From positions 1 to 5,777 of the forward strand of contig CAMZDU010000089.1 in NCBI GenBank assembly GCA_947305445.1: DNA of 5,777 nt, written 5' to 3'. Of the stretch, positions 1 to 5,619 are shown piece by piece (the first letter of the stretch is position 1; each line of letters starts with the position of its first letter). The translations under genes and the position numbers were made by a program. The notes under the pieces are model-generated. The model saw nothing but the letters and a program-made list of their open reading frames with translations. It was not told the origin of the DNA and did not search any database. Source of the DNA: an uncultured Selenomonadales bacterium. Lineage in GTDB: Bacteria; Bacillota; Negativicutes; Selenomonadales; Selenomonadaceae.

Positions 1-830
1 TTTTTATCGAGTCAGTCGGAAATCCGAACGCTACGTTGATTGACATTCAGGCCGTGGCGGAAATTGCTCACCGTCACAAAATTCCGCTGGTAATTGACAA
101 CACGTTCGCCACGCCGTATCAAATTCGCCCGTTCGAGTTGGGAGCTGATATCGTCGTCCACAGCGCGACAAAATTTCTCGGCGGACACGGCACGACGCTT
201 GCCGGTATAATCGTCGAGAGCGGCAAATTTGATTGGGAAGCCTCCGGCAAATTCCCGAATTTGGTCGAGCCGAATCCCAGCTATCACGGTGTCAGCTTCT
301 ATAAAGCTCTCGGCGCGGCGGCGTTCGTCACCTATATCAGGGCAATTCTTTTGCGCGACACCGGCGCGGCAATTTCTCCGCTCAGTGCGTTCATGATTTT
401 GCAGGGCGTCGAGACTCTGTCGCTTAGGGTTGAACGCCACGTGGAGAACGCGCTTAAAGTTGTCGAATTCCTGGCCAAGCACCCGAAGGTTGCCAAAGTC
501 AATCACCCCGCGCTTGTCGACCATCCCGACCACGCGTTGTACAAAAAATATTTCCCCAACGGCGGTATTTCGATTTTCACGTTCGAGATTGTCGGCGGAG
601 CCGAGGCCGCGCAGAAATTTATCGACAGCTTGAAAATTTTCTCGTTGCTCGCAAATGTTGCCGACGTTAAATCGTTGGTGATTCACCCCGCGTCGACAAC
701 GCATTCGCAAATGACCGAAGCCGAGTTGCTCGCGTCGGGAATTACTCCCGCGACGATTCGACTGTCAATCGGCACGGAACACATTGACGACATAATTGCA
801 GACCTTTCCGACGGATTCGACGCTGTTTAA
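1..830 (+). CDS. metY: O-acetylhomoserine sulfhydrylase (MetY-type), 5' end outside the window
   Basis: This PLP enzyme makes homocysteine from O-acetylhomoserine and sulfide in the cytoplasm, a direct sulfhydrylation route to methionine. The frame is open from base 3 (first residues [16 protein letters not shown]) to TAA at 828-830, so about 275 residues are present; the family is usually about 425, so roughly the first 150 are missing on the left. Visible signatures are the family block [10 protein letters not shown], whose Asp (codon 96-98) should pair with the PLP ring nitrogen; [10 protein letters not shown], whose Lys (codon 171-173) should form the PLP Schiff base; the MetY-like stretch [30 protein letters not shown]; and the carboxylate-binding Arg in [10 protein letters not shown] (codon 759-761). 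The TTG at 36 is internal to conserved sequence and is not the start. Methionine gamma-lyase and cystathionine gamma-synthase share the fold, but the long insertions around [13 protein letters not shown] fit MetY better. An intrinsic terminator follows directly. Confidence 0.93.
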   Translation, partial: FIESVGNPNATLIDIQAVAEIAHRHKIPLVIDNTFATPYQIRPFELGADIVVHSATKFLGGHGTTLAGIIVESGKFDWEASGKFPNLVEPNPSYHGVSFYKALGAAAFVTYIRAILLRDTGAAISPLSAFMILQGVETLSLRVERHVENALKVVEFLAKHPKVAKVNHPALVDHPDHALYKKYFPNGGISIFTFEIVGGAEAAQKFIDSLKIFSLLANVADVKSLVIHPASTTHSQMTEAELLASGITPATIRLSIGTEHIDDIIADLSDGFDAV

Positions 831-854
831 AAATTTTCGACGACAAAAAAAATT

Positions 855-888
855 TCCGTTGCTCACGACCGAGCGACGGATTTTTTTT
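855..888 (+). terminator. Rho-independent terminator of metY
   Basis: A 10-base-pair stem (855-864 with 871-880, one G-T wobble) closes a 6-base loop and is followed by eight T residues (881-888). It starts 24 bases after the metY stop. A run of A residues (845-852) precedes it, but no gene converges from the right. Confidence 0.9.
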
Positions 889-931
889 GTTGAATGCGAT
901 GCTTGCCCGCAACAACAGTCAAATTGCCGGC

Positions 932-960
932 TTGCTAAAATTTTACGCAGATTTTATAAT
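932..960 (+). promoter_or_regulatory. Sigma-A-type promoter for the repeat membrane protein gene
   Basis: A -35 TTGCTA (932-937) and a perfect -10 TATAAT (955-960) are separated by exactly 17 bases. Transcription would start near 967, leaving a leader of about 55 bases before the ATG at 1022. The site lies just after the metY terminator, so the following gene has its own transcription unit. Confidence 0.7.
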
Positions 961-1021
961 TTAGACAAAATAATTAGGAACTTCGTCAATTAGTAATTTA
1001 CGAGCGGCGGGCGGTGACGCG

Positions 1022-2086
1022 ATGGACGACAACGACAAGAAACCTTGCAACTTGCAAGCAAACCTGCAACATATGATTCGCATAACGAAACAATCCGATC
1101 TGGAGCGAGCACTTCAGCGCATGATGCAGACGACCAAATCGAATGACTTGCGCAACGCCTTCGAGAAAATGATTCACGTCACGCGCTCTTTTGATCAGCA
1201 GGTTGAGGAGCGGCAGAAGGAGCAGGAACAAAATATTGCCGACGCCTTCCAAAAGATGATTCGTCTGTCGCGAACGCTGGAGATTGAAAACGAAGAAGAA
1301 CTTGCCCGCGAAGAAGCCGAAGCCAAACGCAATGAGAAAAAAATTGAGAAGGTCAAGCGGAAAGTTCCTCGCCGAATTCGCAGTTTCCCTGCCGCTTTCC
1401 GCCGCAATCCTAAAGCCGTCATAAAATATTTTCTCGGCATGGCACTCGGTCGCGTGCTGGCAATCGTGCTCTACGTTGTAATGGCGTTCATACCCGCGTT
1501 GCCGATTCCCGACGCCGTAGCGAACATGAGCAAGCCGCCGGCAATCTTCGGCGCGGCCTTTAACTCCATGCGCGGCTTTGTGACGGATTTCAGCCCGCAA
1601 ATGCTCGTCGCGACGGTAACGAGTATCCCGACCGACATAAACAAGCTCCTGCAAAAAATCGGCGAGTTTTTCACGTACTACGCACGGCGGGCGGGAGCAT
1701 TCACCGTCAAAGCGATTCGTCACCCGAAACTTGCCTTCGACGACACGCGCAAGCTCGTTCGCAGAAAAGCTCCGCTGTTCATCAGATTGGCGCGTGCGAC
1801 AGTCAGCGTGGCCTTCTCGTTCCTGCTGATAAAGTTGGCAATGATTTTCCTGTTGCCGCTGTTCGGCGGTATCGCGCTGACGGTTTTGGGCATAAAAGTT
1901 TCGATAATCCTGTTTGTCATCGCCAGAATGATTGCGGACAAAATCGGCGAGCTAATCGGCAAATACGTCTTCAAAGGCGGCTTGAAACTTATCAACGTGT
2001 CGCGATGTATCAAGGAGTCTCAAGTCGTCAACGCAATCGGCGACTATCTGCGCGAATGGCTCGACCAAGCTACTAATAAAAAATGA
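1022..2086 (+). CDS. Membrane protein of unknown function with four 16-residue N-terminal repeats
   Basis: I do not recognise this 354-residue protein. Residues 11-26, 27-42 and 43-58 are three head-to-tail 16-residue repeats, and after a 13-residue Gln/Glu-rich spacer a fourth copy sits at 72-87. The pattern is [LI]-x-x-[AN]-[LF]-[QE]-x-M-[IM]-x-x-[TS]-[KR]-x-x-[DE], for example LERALQRMMQTTKSND and IADAFQKMIRLSRTLE. A charged, probably helical stretch (88-113) and a very basic segment (103-135) lead into a hydrophobic segment at about 136-162, a polar middle region (163-258), and a likely two-helix membrane hairpin at about 261-304, before an amphipathic C-terminus. There is no cleavable signal peptide, and the positive charge before the first membrane segment suggests the repeats are cytoplasmic. 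The ATG at 1022 is preceded only by a weak GGTGA site (1013-1017). The gene stands alone, with its own promoter and terminator. It is well supported as a real gene; its function is unknown. Confidence 0.85.
   Translation: MDDNDKKPCNLQANLQHMIRITKQSDLERALQRMMQTTKSNDLRNAFEKMIHVTRSFDQQVEERQKEQEQNIADAFQKMIRLSRTLEIENEEELAREEAEAKRNEKKIEKVKRKVPRRIRSFPAAFRRNPKAVIKYFLGMALGRVLAIVLYVVMAFIPALPIPDAVANMSKPPAIFGAAFNSMRGFVTDFSPQMLVATVTSIPTDINKLLQKIGEFFTYYARRAGAFTVKAIRHPKLAFDDTRKLVRRKAPLFIRLARATVSVAFSFLLIKLAMIFLLPLFGGIALTVLGIKVSIILFVIARMIADKIGELIGKYVFKGGLKLINVSRCIKESQVVNAIGDYLREWLDQATNKK
1052..1282 (+). repeat. Four copies of a 48-base (16-codon) repeat inside the membrane protein gene
   Basis: The units are 1052-1099, 1100-1147, 1148-1195 and 1235-1282. 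The copies are clear at protein level (Met at position 8, hydrophobic at 1, 5 and 9, Thr/Ser-Lys/Arg at 12-13, acidic at 16) but strongly diverged in DNA, so the duplication is old and the protein pattern has been kept. Confidence 0.75.
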
Positions 2087-2089
2087 CGC

Positions 2090-2129
2090 AAAAAAACGAC
2101 TGTCAGCAATGGCAGTCGTTTTTGTTTTT
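2090..2129 (+). terminator. Probably bidirectional intrinsic terminator between convergent genes
   Basis: A 10-base-pair stem (2096-2105 with 2110-2119, one G-T wobble) is closed by a GCAA tetraloop of the GNRA type. It has T-rich sequence on its right (2120-2129) and seven A residues on its left (2090-2096), giving a T-run on the minus strand. It lies 3 bases after the membrane protein stop and 34 bases beyond the yvyF stop, so it can serve both genes. Confidence 0.88.
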
Positions 2130-2162
2130 GGCAATCGTCGAAATTTTTCGCGGCGGTGAAGT

Positions 2163-2606
2163 TTAGCGGCCGCGTGTCATTGCGTCGTACATAGAATCGG
2201 AAAAAGTTTTGCAGGACGACTGAGCTTTTTTTTCGGCGGCACGGTTTTTGGAGTTCATGGCGGCGGCAAATTTCTGCGCGTTGATTTTGAGTTTGCCGGC
2301 GCACTCTTCGCAATAAGTTCCGCGTGTAATGAGTTTGCCGCAGTTGCCGCAAGGATATTTGGCATCTTTGAGGCCGGAATTTTCAAATTGCCCTTGCTGA
2401 ACCATACGCCAGACCAATTTGGCGGGCGCACCCGAACCTTCGATGAGCTGATTGACCGTAATGCCGGGATGGTCGCGGACGTAACTTTTGACTTGCTCTT
2501 CAATCGCCAGTTCTGCGGCTCGACAGTCGGAGCAAATTTTTTCGCCGCTCACAGGTATAAAAATCCTTTTACATCGTGCACAATTCCGTATATTGAGCTT
2601 AGTCAC
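2163..2606 (-). CDS. yvyF: YvyF/TIGR03826-type flagellar-operon protein with two zinc-ribbon-like Cys clusters and a helix-turn-helix
   Basis: The 147-residue protein resembles YvyF, a small protein of unknown mechanism that in Bacillus and many Clostridia and Negativicutes is encoded between comF and flgM/flgN/flgK; databases sometimes label it MerR-like. In order it has CxxC pairs at C9/C12 and C25/C28, likely one zinc site; a winged-helix-like segment at about 47-72 (ITVNQLIEGSGAPAKLVWRM); a second Cys set, YPCGNCGKLI with C86/C89 and YCEEC with C99/C102; and a basic tail of about 45 residues. The GTG at 2604-2606 is the best start because a full GGAGGTGAT site (2619-2611) precedes it by 8 bases; the GTG at 2613-2615 is part of that site. 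It lies 79 bases after the meaB stop on the same strand. No other flagellar gene is visible. The family assignment is from recalled motifs, not from a search. Confidence 0.78.
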   Translation of the reverse strand: MTKLNIRNCARCKRIFIPVSGEKICSDCRAAELAIEEQVKSYVRDHPGITVNQLIEGSGAPAKLVWRMVQQGQFENSGLKDAKYPCGNCGKLITRGTYCEECAGKLKINAQKFAAAMNSKNRAAEKKAQSSCKTFSDSMYDAMTRGR

Positions 2607-2610
2607 TGCA

Positions 2611-2619
2611 ATCACCTCC
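2611..2619 (-). promoter_or_regulatory. Strong ribosome binding site that fixes the yvyF start
   Basis: On the minus strand the sequence reads GGAGGTGAT, a nine-base match to the anti-Shine-Dalgarno end of 16S rRNA. Eight bases separate GGAGG from the GTG at 2604-2606. An in-frame GTG inside the site (2613-2615) would give three extra residues but would have no site of its own. Confidence 0.8.
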
Positions 2620-2639
2620 GCGATCTCACAAGAAAAATT

Positions 2640-2670
2640 TTTATAATGAAATTTTCTGCGAATGCGTCAA
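2640..2670 (-). promoter_or_regulatory. Possible promoter for yvyF in the meaB-yvyF gap
   Basis: On the minus strand a TTGACG (2670-2665) is followed after 19 bases by TATAAA (2645-2640). The spacer is longer than the ideal 17, so this is only a candidate. No clear terminator lies between meaB and yvyF, so read-through from meaB is equally possible. Confidence 0.35.
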
Positions 2671-2685
2671 ATTTTCCTGCAAAGG

Positions 2686-3846
2686 TTACACCTCAAACAA
2701 GTCAACTTTTTTTTGCGCGGCACGAGTTATGTCGAACATTTTGACCAGCTCGGCAACGGCCTGCGTCGGCGAGATTATGCCGCTCAAGACGGCCTCGCGT
2801 ATTTCGGGCATGCGGCCGGTTATCACCGCGTCGCCGAAGAACAAATTGTGCAAGTGCTCGTCAATCATCGCGTGCATCCAATCGAGCAGTTGAGAGTCGC
2901 GCCGCCGTTGAAAGACACCGTTTTGAGTGGTAGTCGCCTTGAAAAGCTGAATAACTTGCCACAGCTCCGGCAAGCCCATTTTCGTGACGGCACTGGCAAG
3001 ATAAGCGTGCGTTGGCCAACCTTCGGTAGCGGGGCGGATAAATTCCGTCATGCGCTCATATTCGCCGCGGGTGACTTTTGCGCGAACGAGGTTGTCGCCG
3101 TCGGCTTTGTTGACTACAATCGCGTCGGCAAGTTCCATGATACCTTTTTTAATGCCCTGCAGGTCGTCGCCCGCGCCCGTCAAAACTACCAGCATAAAAA
3201 AATCCACCATGGAGCGGACGGTTGTTTCTGATTGTCCGACACCGACGGTCTCAATCAAAATCACGTCGTAGCCGGCCGCCTCGCACATTAACATTGTTTC
3301 GCGGCTTTTGCGAGCGACGCCGCCGAGTGTGCCGCCCGCGGGGCTGGGTCTTATAAACGCTTCGGGACGGCGGCTTAAAGTTCCCATGCGCGTCTTATCG
3401 CCGAGGATTGAACCCTTCGTAATGGAGCTGGTCGGGTCGATTGAAAGAACCGCAACTCTGTGGCCGTCGTCGCAGAGCATGTTGCCAAACGCCTCAATAA
3501 GCGTGGACTTACCCGCGCCGGGGACGCCCGTTATCCCGATTCGCAATGCTTTGCCCGTGCGCGGCAAAAGTCGTTGCAAAACTCGTTGCGCCTTCGCGAA
3601 ATGTTTAGGGCTATTGCTTTCGATTAGTGTTATCGCTCGCGATAAAATCATTCGTTCGCCGCGTGTCACACCGTCAACAAGCTCGTCCTCCGTCAACGTC
3701 ATGCGGCGTTTCGGCTTGAATTCACCTGACGCGAACGCGGGGTTAATGTTGCCGACGGTGGTATCTTTAATGCCTTCAATGCCGCTCATCACCGCCGATT
3801 GATTCGACACCGCCCAATCGGGTGTCGTCGTCGTGTAATTTGCCAT
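2686..3846 (-). CDS. meaB: Methylmalonyl-CoA mutase-associated GTPase MeaB (ArgK family)
   Basis: MeaB is a cytoplasmic G3E-family GTPase that loads and protects the adenosylcobalamin cofactor of methylmalonyl-CoA mutase. The 386-residue product has the Walker A loop GVPGAGKST (107-115), the family block SIDPTSS (135-141) followed by GSILGDKTRM (145-154), the switch region LIETVGVGQSE (197-207), the specificity motif NKAD (246-249), and a C-terminal helical dimerisation region. The ATG at 3844-3846 has an AGAGGAG site 8 bases upstream. MeaB proteins are usually about 320-330 residues and start near the DELVDGV segment, here residue 54, so this one carries about 48 extra Thr/Ser/Gly-rich residues at its N-terminus. 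No mutase or epimerase gene is next to it in the window. The older name ArgK (a transport kinase) is not supported by these motifs. Confidence 0.93.
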   Translation of the reverse strand: MANYTTTTPDWAVSNQSAVMSGIEGIKDTTVGNINPAFASGEFKPKRRMTLTEDELVDGVTRGERMILSRAITLIESNSPKHFAKAQRVLQRLLPRTGKALRIGITGVPGAGKSTLIEAFGNMLCDDGHRVAVLSIDPTSSITKGSILGDKTRMGTLSRRPEAFIRPSPAGGTLGGVARKSRETMLMCEAAGYDVILIETVGVGQSETTVRSMVDFFMLVVLTGAGDDLQGIKKGIMELADAIVVNKADGDNLVRAKVTRGEYERMTEFIRPATEGWPTHAYLASAVTKMGLPELWQVIQLFKATTTQNGVFQRRRDSQLLDWMHAMIDEHLHNLFFGDAVITGRMPEIREAVLSGIISPTQAVAELVKMFDITRAAQKKVDLFEV

Positions 3847-3909
3847 TCGCTCAGCTCCTCTGCGGAAAATTTTCTTCTGTAAATATTTTGTCTCCTTAGA
3901 ACAAGTTTA

Positions 3910-3938
3910 ATTATAAATTACGCGCAAACGAAAAGCAA
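3910..3938 (-). promoter_or_regulatory. Sigma-A-type promoter for meaB
   Basis: On the minus strand TTGCTT (3938-3933), a 17-base spacer and a perfect TATAAT (3915-3910) lie upstream of meaB. Transcription would start near 3903, giving a leader of about 57 bases. The leader also contains an unused-looking AAGGAG at 3897-3892. Confidence 0.65.
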
Positions 3939-3976
3939 TGCGATTAAACCGATAACGAATACGGAAGGAATCTCTG

Positions 3977-4005
3977 TTGAAAAAATTTTATGGCTGTGTT
4001 ATATT
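3977..4005 (+). promoter_or_regulatory. Sigma-A-type promoter for the SLH porin
   Basis: A -35 TTGAAA (3977-3982) and -10 TATATT (4000-4005) are separated by 17 bases. Transcription would start near 4012, leaving an unusually long leader of about 127 bases before the ATG at 4139. The -35 element lies 38 bases from that of the divergent meaB promoter, so a single regulator could touch both. Confidence 0.7.
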
Positions 4006-4008
4006 CCC

Positions 4009-4087
4009 TGCGGCTTGAAGGACACGGCAACGAAGTTAATTCATTTGAGGAAACACGGCCACTCAATCAAATAACTTCCCAGCCGCA
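4009..4087 (+). promoter_or_regulatory. Folded 5' leader of the porin mRNA
   Basis: TGCGGCT (4009-4015) is the exact reverse complement of AGCCGCA (4081-4087). Across a small internal loop, GAAG (4017-4020) also pairs with CTTC (4075-4078). Inside, TTGAG (4045-4049) can pair with CTCAA (4062-4066). The result is a long closed hairpin covering the first part of the transcript, while the AGGAGG site (4125-4130) stays free about 38 bases downstream. It matches no riboswitch class I can name; a stabilising leader for an abundant mRNA or an sRNA target are both possible. Confidence 0.45.
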
Positions 4088-4138
4088 ACCGAAAGTCAAT
4101 CGAGTAGCTTTCTTGGACGGCATTAGGAGGTTATAATC

Positions 4139-5401
4139 ATGAAAAAGACCGTAGTAGCAACTCTTGCGGCGGCAGTTGTCGTCGGAGCAAGTTCCACCAC
4201 ATTTGCGGCGGCCAATCCGTTCAGCGACGTTCCTGCGGGTCACTGGGCATACAACTCCGTTTCCAAACTCGCGGCGGAAGGCGTTATCGAAGGTTACGGC
4301 GACGGCACCTATCGCGGCGACCGCAACATCACCCGTTACGAAATGGCTCAGATGATTGCCAAAGCCATGGCCAAGAATCCCGGCGGCGTCACTAAAGCCG
4401 AACTTGATAGACTCGCGGCCGAGTTCCGTGACGAGTTGGACGCTTTGGGCGTTCGCGTCTCCGAGCTTGAGAAATACGCCGACAAAGTTGTCTGGACGGG
4501 CGAATTGCGTTATCGTTATTGGAACAACCGCGAAAAGCTCCCCGTCACGAACCATAAGGTTAAACGCACAACAAACGCCATGCAAATGCGTTTATTCCCG
4601 ACCGCCGAAATCAACGACCATTGGAAACTTAAAGCGCGTTTGACGGCGTCAACTGACCTTAAGGACGACACAAGTAGCAACTTCAGACTTACTTACGGTT
4701 ACGCCGAAGGTACTTACGGCAAATTTCAAGTCAAACTCGGTAGACTGGAACTGCTTAGCAACGTTGATCAGGGTCTCGTCGTCGATGATTACTTCAGCGG
4801 CGCGCAAGTCACTTACGGCGACAAGTTTAAGGTTTTGGTCGAGGCAGGTCGCTGGAATTTAGAAAACGCCGACGTTTACTTTACTAATCTCGCCGACAAT
4901 GCTGCCAGCTATCAGGGCGTGGAACTTTCCTATGACGCCGAACCGTTCTATATCGGCACGGCATTCCGTCATTTCCGTAGCGATTCGTTTAAAGACTTCC
5001 TCGGCTACGGCGACAATAAAAAGAACGCATCAATCTGGTCAATCGGCGCACGCTACACCTTCGGCGATACCGTCACGCTCAGCGGTGCCTACGCACGCAA
5101 CAGCAAAGCTCAACAATACAAAACCGCTTACAATGTCGAGCTTGCCTACAAAGGCGCGAACAAAGAGCCTGGCACGTGGGGCGTAGGCGTGGCCTATCGT
5201 TACATCGGACAGAATGTCGGTCTTGCTCCTACCTACGATATTTTCTGGGACGGCAGAGCCAACAAAAAAGGCGTCGAATTCTATGCAAAATGGTCGCCGC
5301 TCAAAAACACCTTGACCGAATTGCGCTACTTCACCGGCAAGACGCTCGACACCAAGAAAGACACGCAAACCTTCTTCGGTCGTGTCAGCTGGTTCTTCTG
5401 A
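4139..5401 (+). CDS. ompM: SLH-domain outer-membrane porin, OmpM/Mep45 type
   Basis: In Negativicutes this protein is a major outer-membrane porin whose periplasmic SLH domain grips the modified peptidoglycan and tethers the outer membrane to the wall. The 420-residue precursor starts with a signal peptide (MKKT, hydrophobic core 5-17, likely cleavage near A23/A24 before ANPFSDVP). Residues about 26-80 form one SLH domain, with FSDVPAGHWAY, GVIEGYGDGTY and the signature ITRYEMA (64-70). A short coiled coil follows (about 85-113, TKAELDRLAAEFRDELDALG). Residues about 117-420 alternate in the manner of beta-strands, rich in Tyr and Gly, and end in GRVSWFF with the terminal Phe expected of outer-membrane barrels. 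An AGGAGG site lies 8 bases before the ATG, and TGA is followed at once by TAA. The strong promoter, ribosome site and terminator suggest high expression as a single-gene unit. Confidence 0.93.
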   Translation: MKKTVVATLAAAVVVGASSTTFAAANPFSDVPAGHWAYNSVSKLAAEGVIEGYGDGTYRGDRNITRYEMAQMIAKAMAKNPGGVTKAELDRLAAEFRDELDALGVRVSELEKYADKVVWTGELRYRYWNNREKLPVTNHKVKRTTNAMQMRLFPTAEINDHWKLKARLTASTDLKDDTSSNFRLTYGYAEGTYGKFQVKLGRLELLSNVDQGLVVDDYFSGAQVTYGDKFKVLVEAGRWNLENADVYFTNLADNAASYQGVELSYDAEPFYIGTAFRHFRSDSFKDFLGYGDNKKNASIWSIGARYTFGDTVTLSGAYARNSKAQQYKTAYNVELAYKGANKEPGTWGVGVAYRYIGQNVGLAPTYDIFWDGRANKKGVEFYAKWSPLKNTLTELRYFTGKTLDTKKDTQTFFGRVSWFF

Positions 5402-5425
5402 TAACAAATACGTCGGATTACCGAT

Positions 5426-5469
5426 TAAAAAAAATTCCCTGTCACTCGAATGAGCGGCGGGGGATTTTT
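5426..5469 (+). terminator. Rho-independent terminator of the porin gene
   Basis: A long imperfect stem pairs 5430-5447 with 5452-5469 around a GAAT loop, with one A-C mismatch and three G-T wobbles. Its outer part is A-run against T-run, ending in five T residues (5465-5469). It begins about 25 bases after the stop codon. Confidence 0.88.
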
Positions 5470-5480
5470 AGTTTGTTGCT

Positions 5481-5509
5481 TTGAAGTTTGACGACGCGTG
5501 ATTTATAAT
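5481..5509 (+). promoter_or_regulatory. Near-consensus promoter with no gene behind it
   Basis: TTGAAG (5481-5486), a 17-base spacer and a perfect TATAAT (5504-5509) sit just after the porin terminator. Transcription would start near 5516. No convincing coding sequence follows, only a hairpin with a T-run about 45-70 bases on. Confidence 0.6.
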
Positions 5510-5515
5510 CGGCTC

Positions 5516-5587
5516 TTGCTTGATGCCTTTGCGGCGATGGCGGTTTTAATTCTAGAAAGACTCGCAATGTTGCGGGGCAGTTTTTTT
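5516..5587 (+). ncRNA. Candidate small RNA of about 70 bases
   Basis: The segment runs from the expected start of the 5481-5509 promoter to the T-run at 5581-5587. It can form a small 5' hairpin (GCC 5525-5527 with GGC 5533-5535), contains the palindrome TTCTAGAA (5550-5557), and ends in a terminator-like hairpin. It has no credible ribosome binding site. I match it to no known RNA family. It could instead be a leader cut off from its gene by the neighbouring insertion. Confidence 0.4.
5556..5587 (+). terminator. Terminator-like hairpin of the candidate small RNA
   Basis: CGCA (5563-5566) pairs with TGCG (5571-5574) around an ATGT loop. ACT (5560-5562) can pair with AGT (5579-5581) across a GGGC bulge, and outer A residues face the T-run. 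Seven T residues (5581-5587) follow. The bulge makes it weaker than the other terminators here. Confidence 0.45.
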
Positions 5588-5619
5588 GTCGGCGAAAATT
5601 ATATTCGCATAAAGTTATT

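Larger units (their letters stand above)
5470..5619. other. Non-coding stretch between the porin terminator and the IS605 end
   Basis: Beyond the promoter and candidate small RNA listed separately, 5588-5619 is AT-rich and holds one inverted repeat, GCGAA (5592-5596) with TTCGC (5604-5608). I see no protein-coding gene supported by a ribosome site here. Confidence 0.6.

Noticed and set aside
12..710. Long open frame on the minus strand across the metY gene
   Set aside because: It lies wholly antisense to a clearly conserved enzyme, is rich in Arg and Asn as expected of a shadow frame, and has no ribosome site or recognisable motif.
887..915. Inverted repeat TTGTTG/CAACAA after the metY terminator
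   Set aside because: Six pairs with a 17-base unpaired loop are too weak to support a function.
998..1723. Long open frame on the minus strand across the repeat membrane protein gene
   Set aside because: The plus-strand frame has the promoter, terminator, protein repeats and membrane segments; the antisense frame is explained by codon bias.
2662..3231. Open frame on the plus strand across meaB
   Set aside because: It is antisense to the conserved MeaB C-terminal half and has no promoter or ribosome site.
3881..3897. Second ribosome-like AAGGAG in the meaB leader, followed by an ATT-start frame overlapping meaB
   Set aside because: ATT is a very rare start and the product would be out of frame with meaB and without any motif; the site nearest the ATG is adequate.
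4045..4074. Nine-codon frame (TTG start) in the porin leader, considered as an attenuation peptide
   Set aside because: It has no Shine-Dalgarno site, no telling codon run, and no terminator structure after it.
5516..5587. Fluoride or guanidine riboswitch in the candidate small RNA
   Set aside because: A GGCGATGG string looks suggestive, but the paired elements and conserved 3' portion of those riboswitches are not present in the right order.
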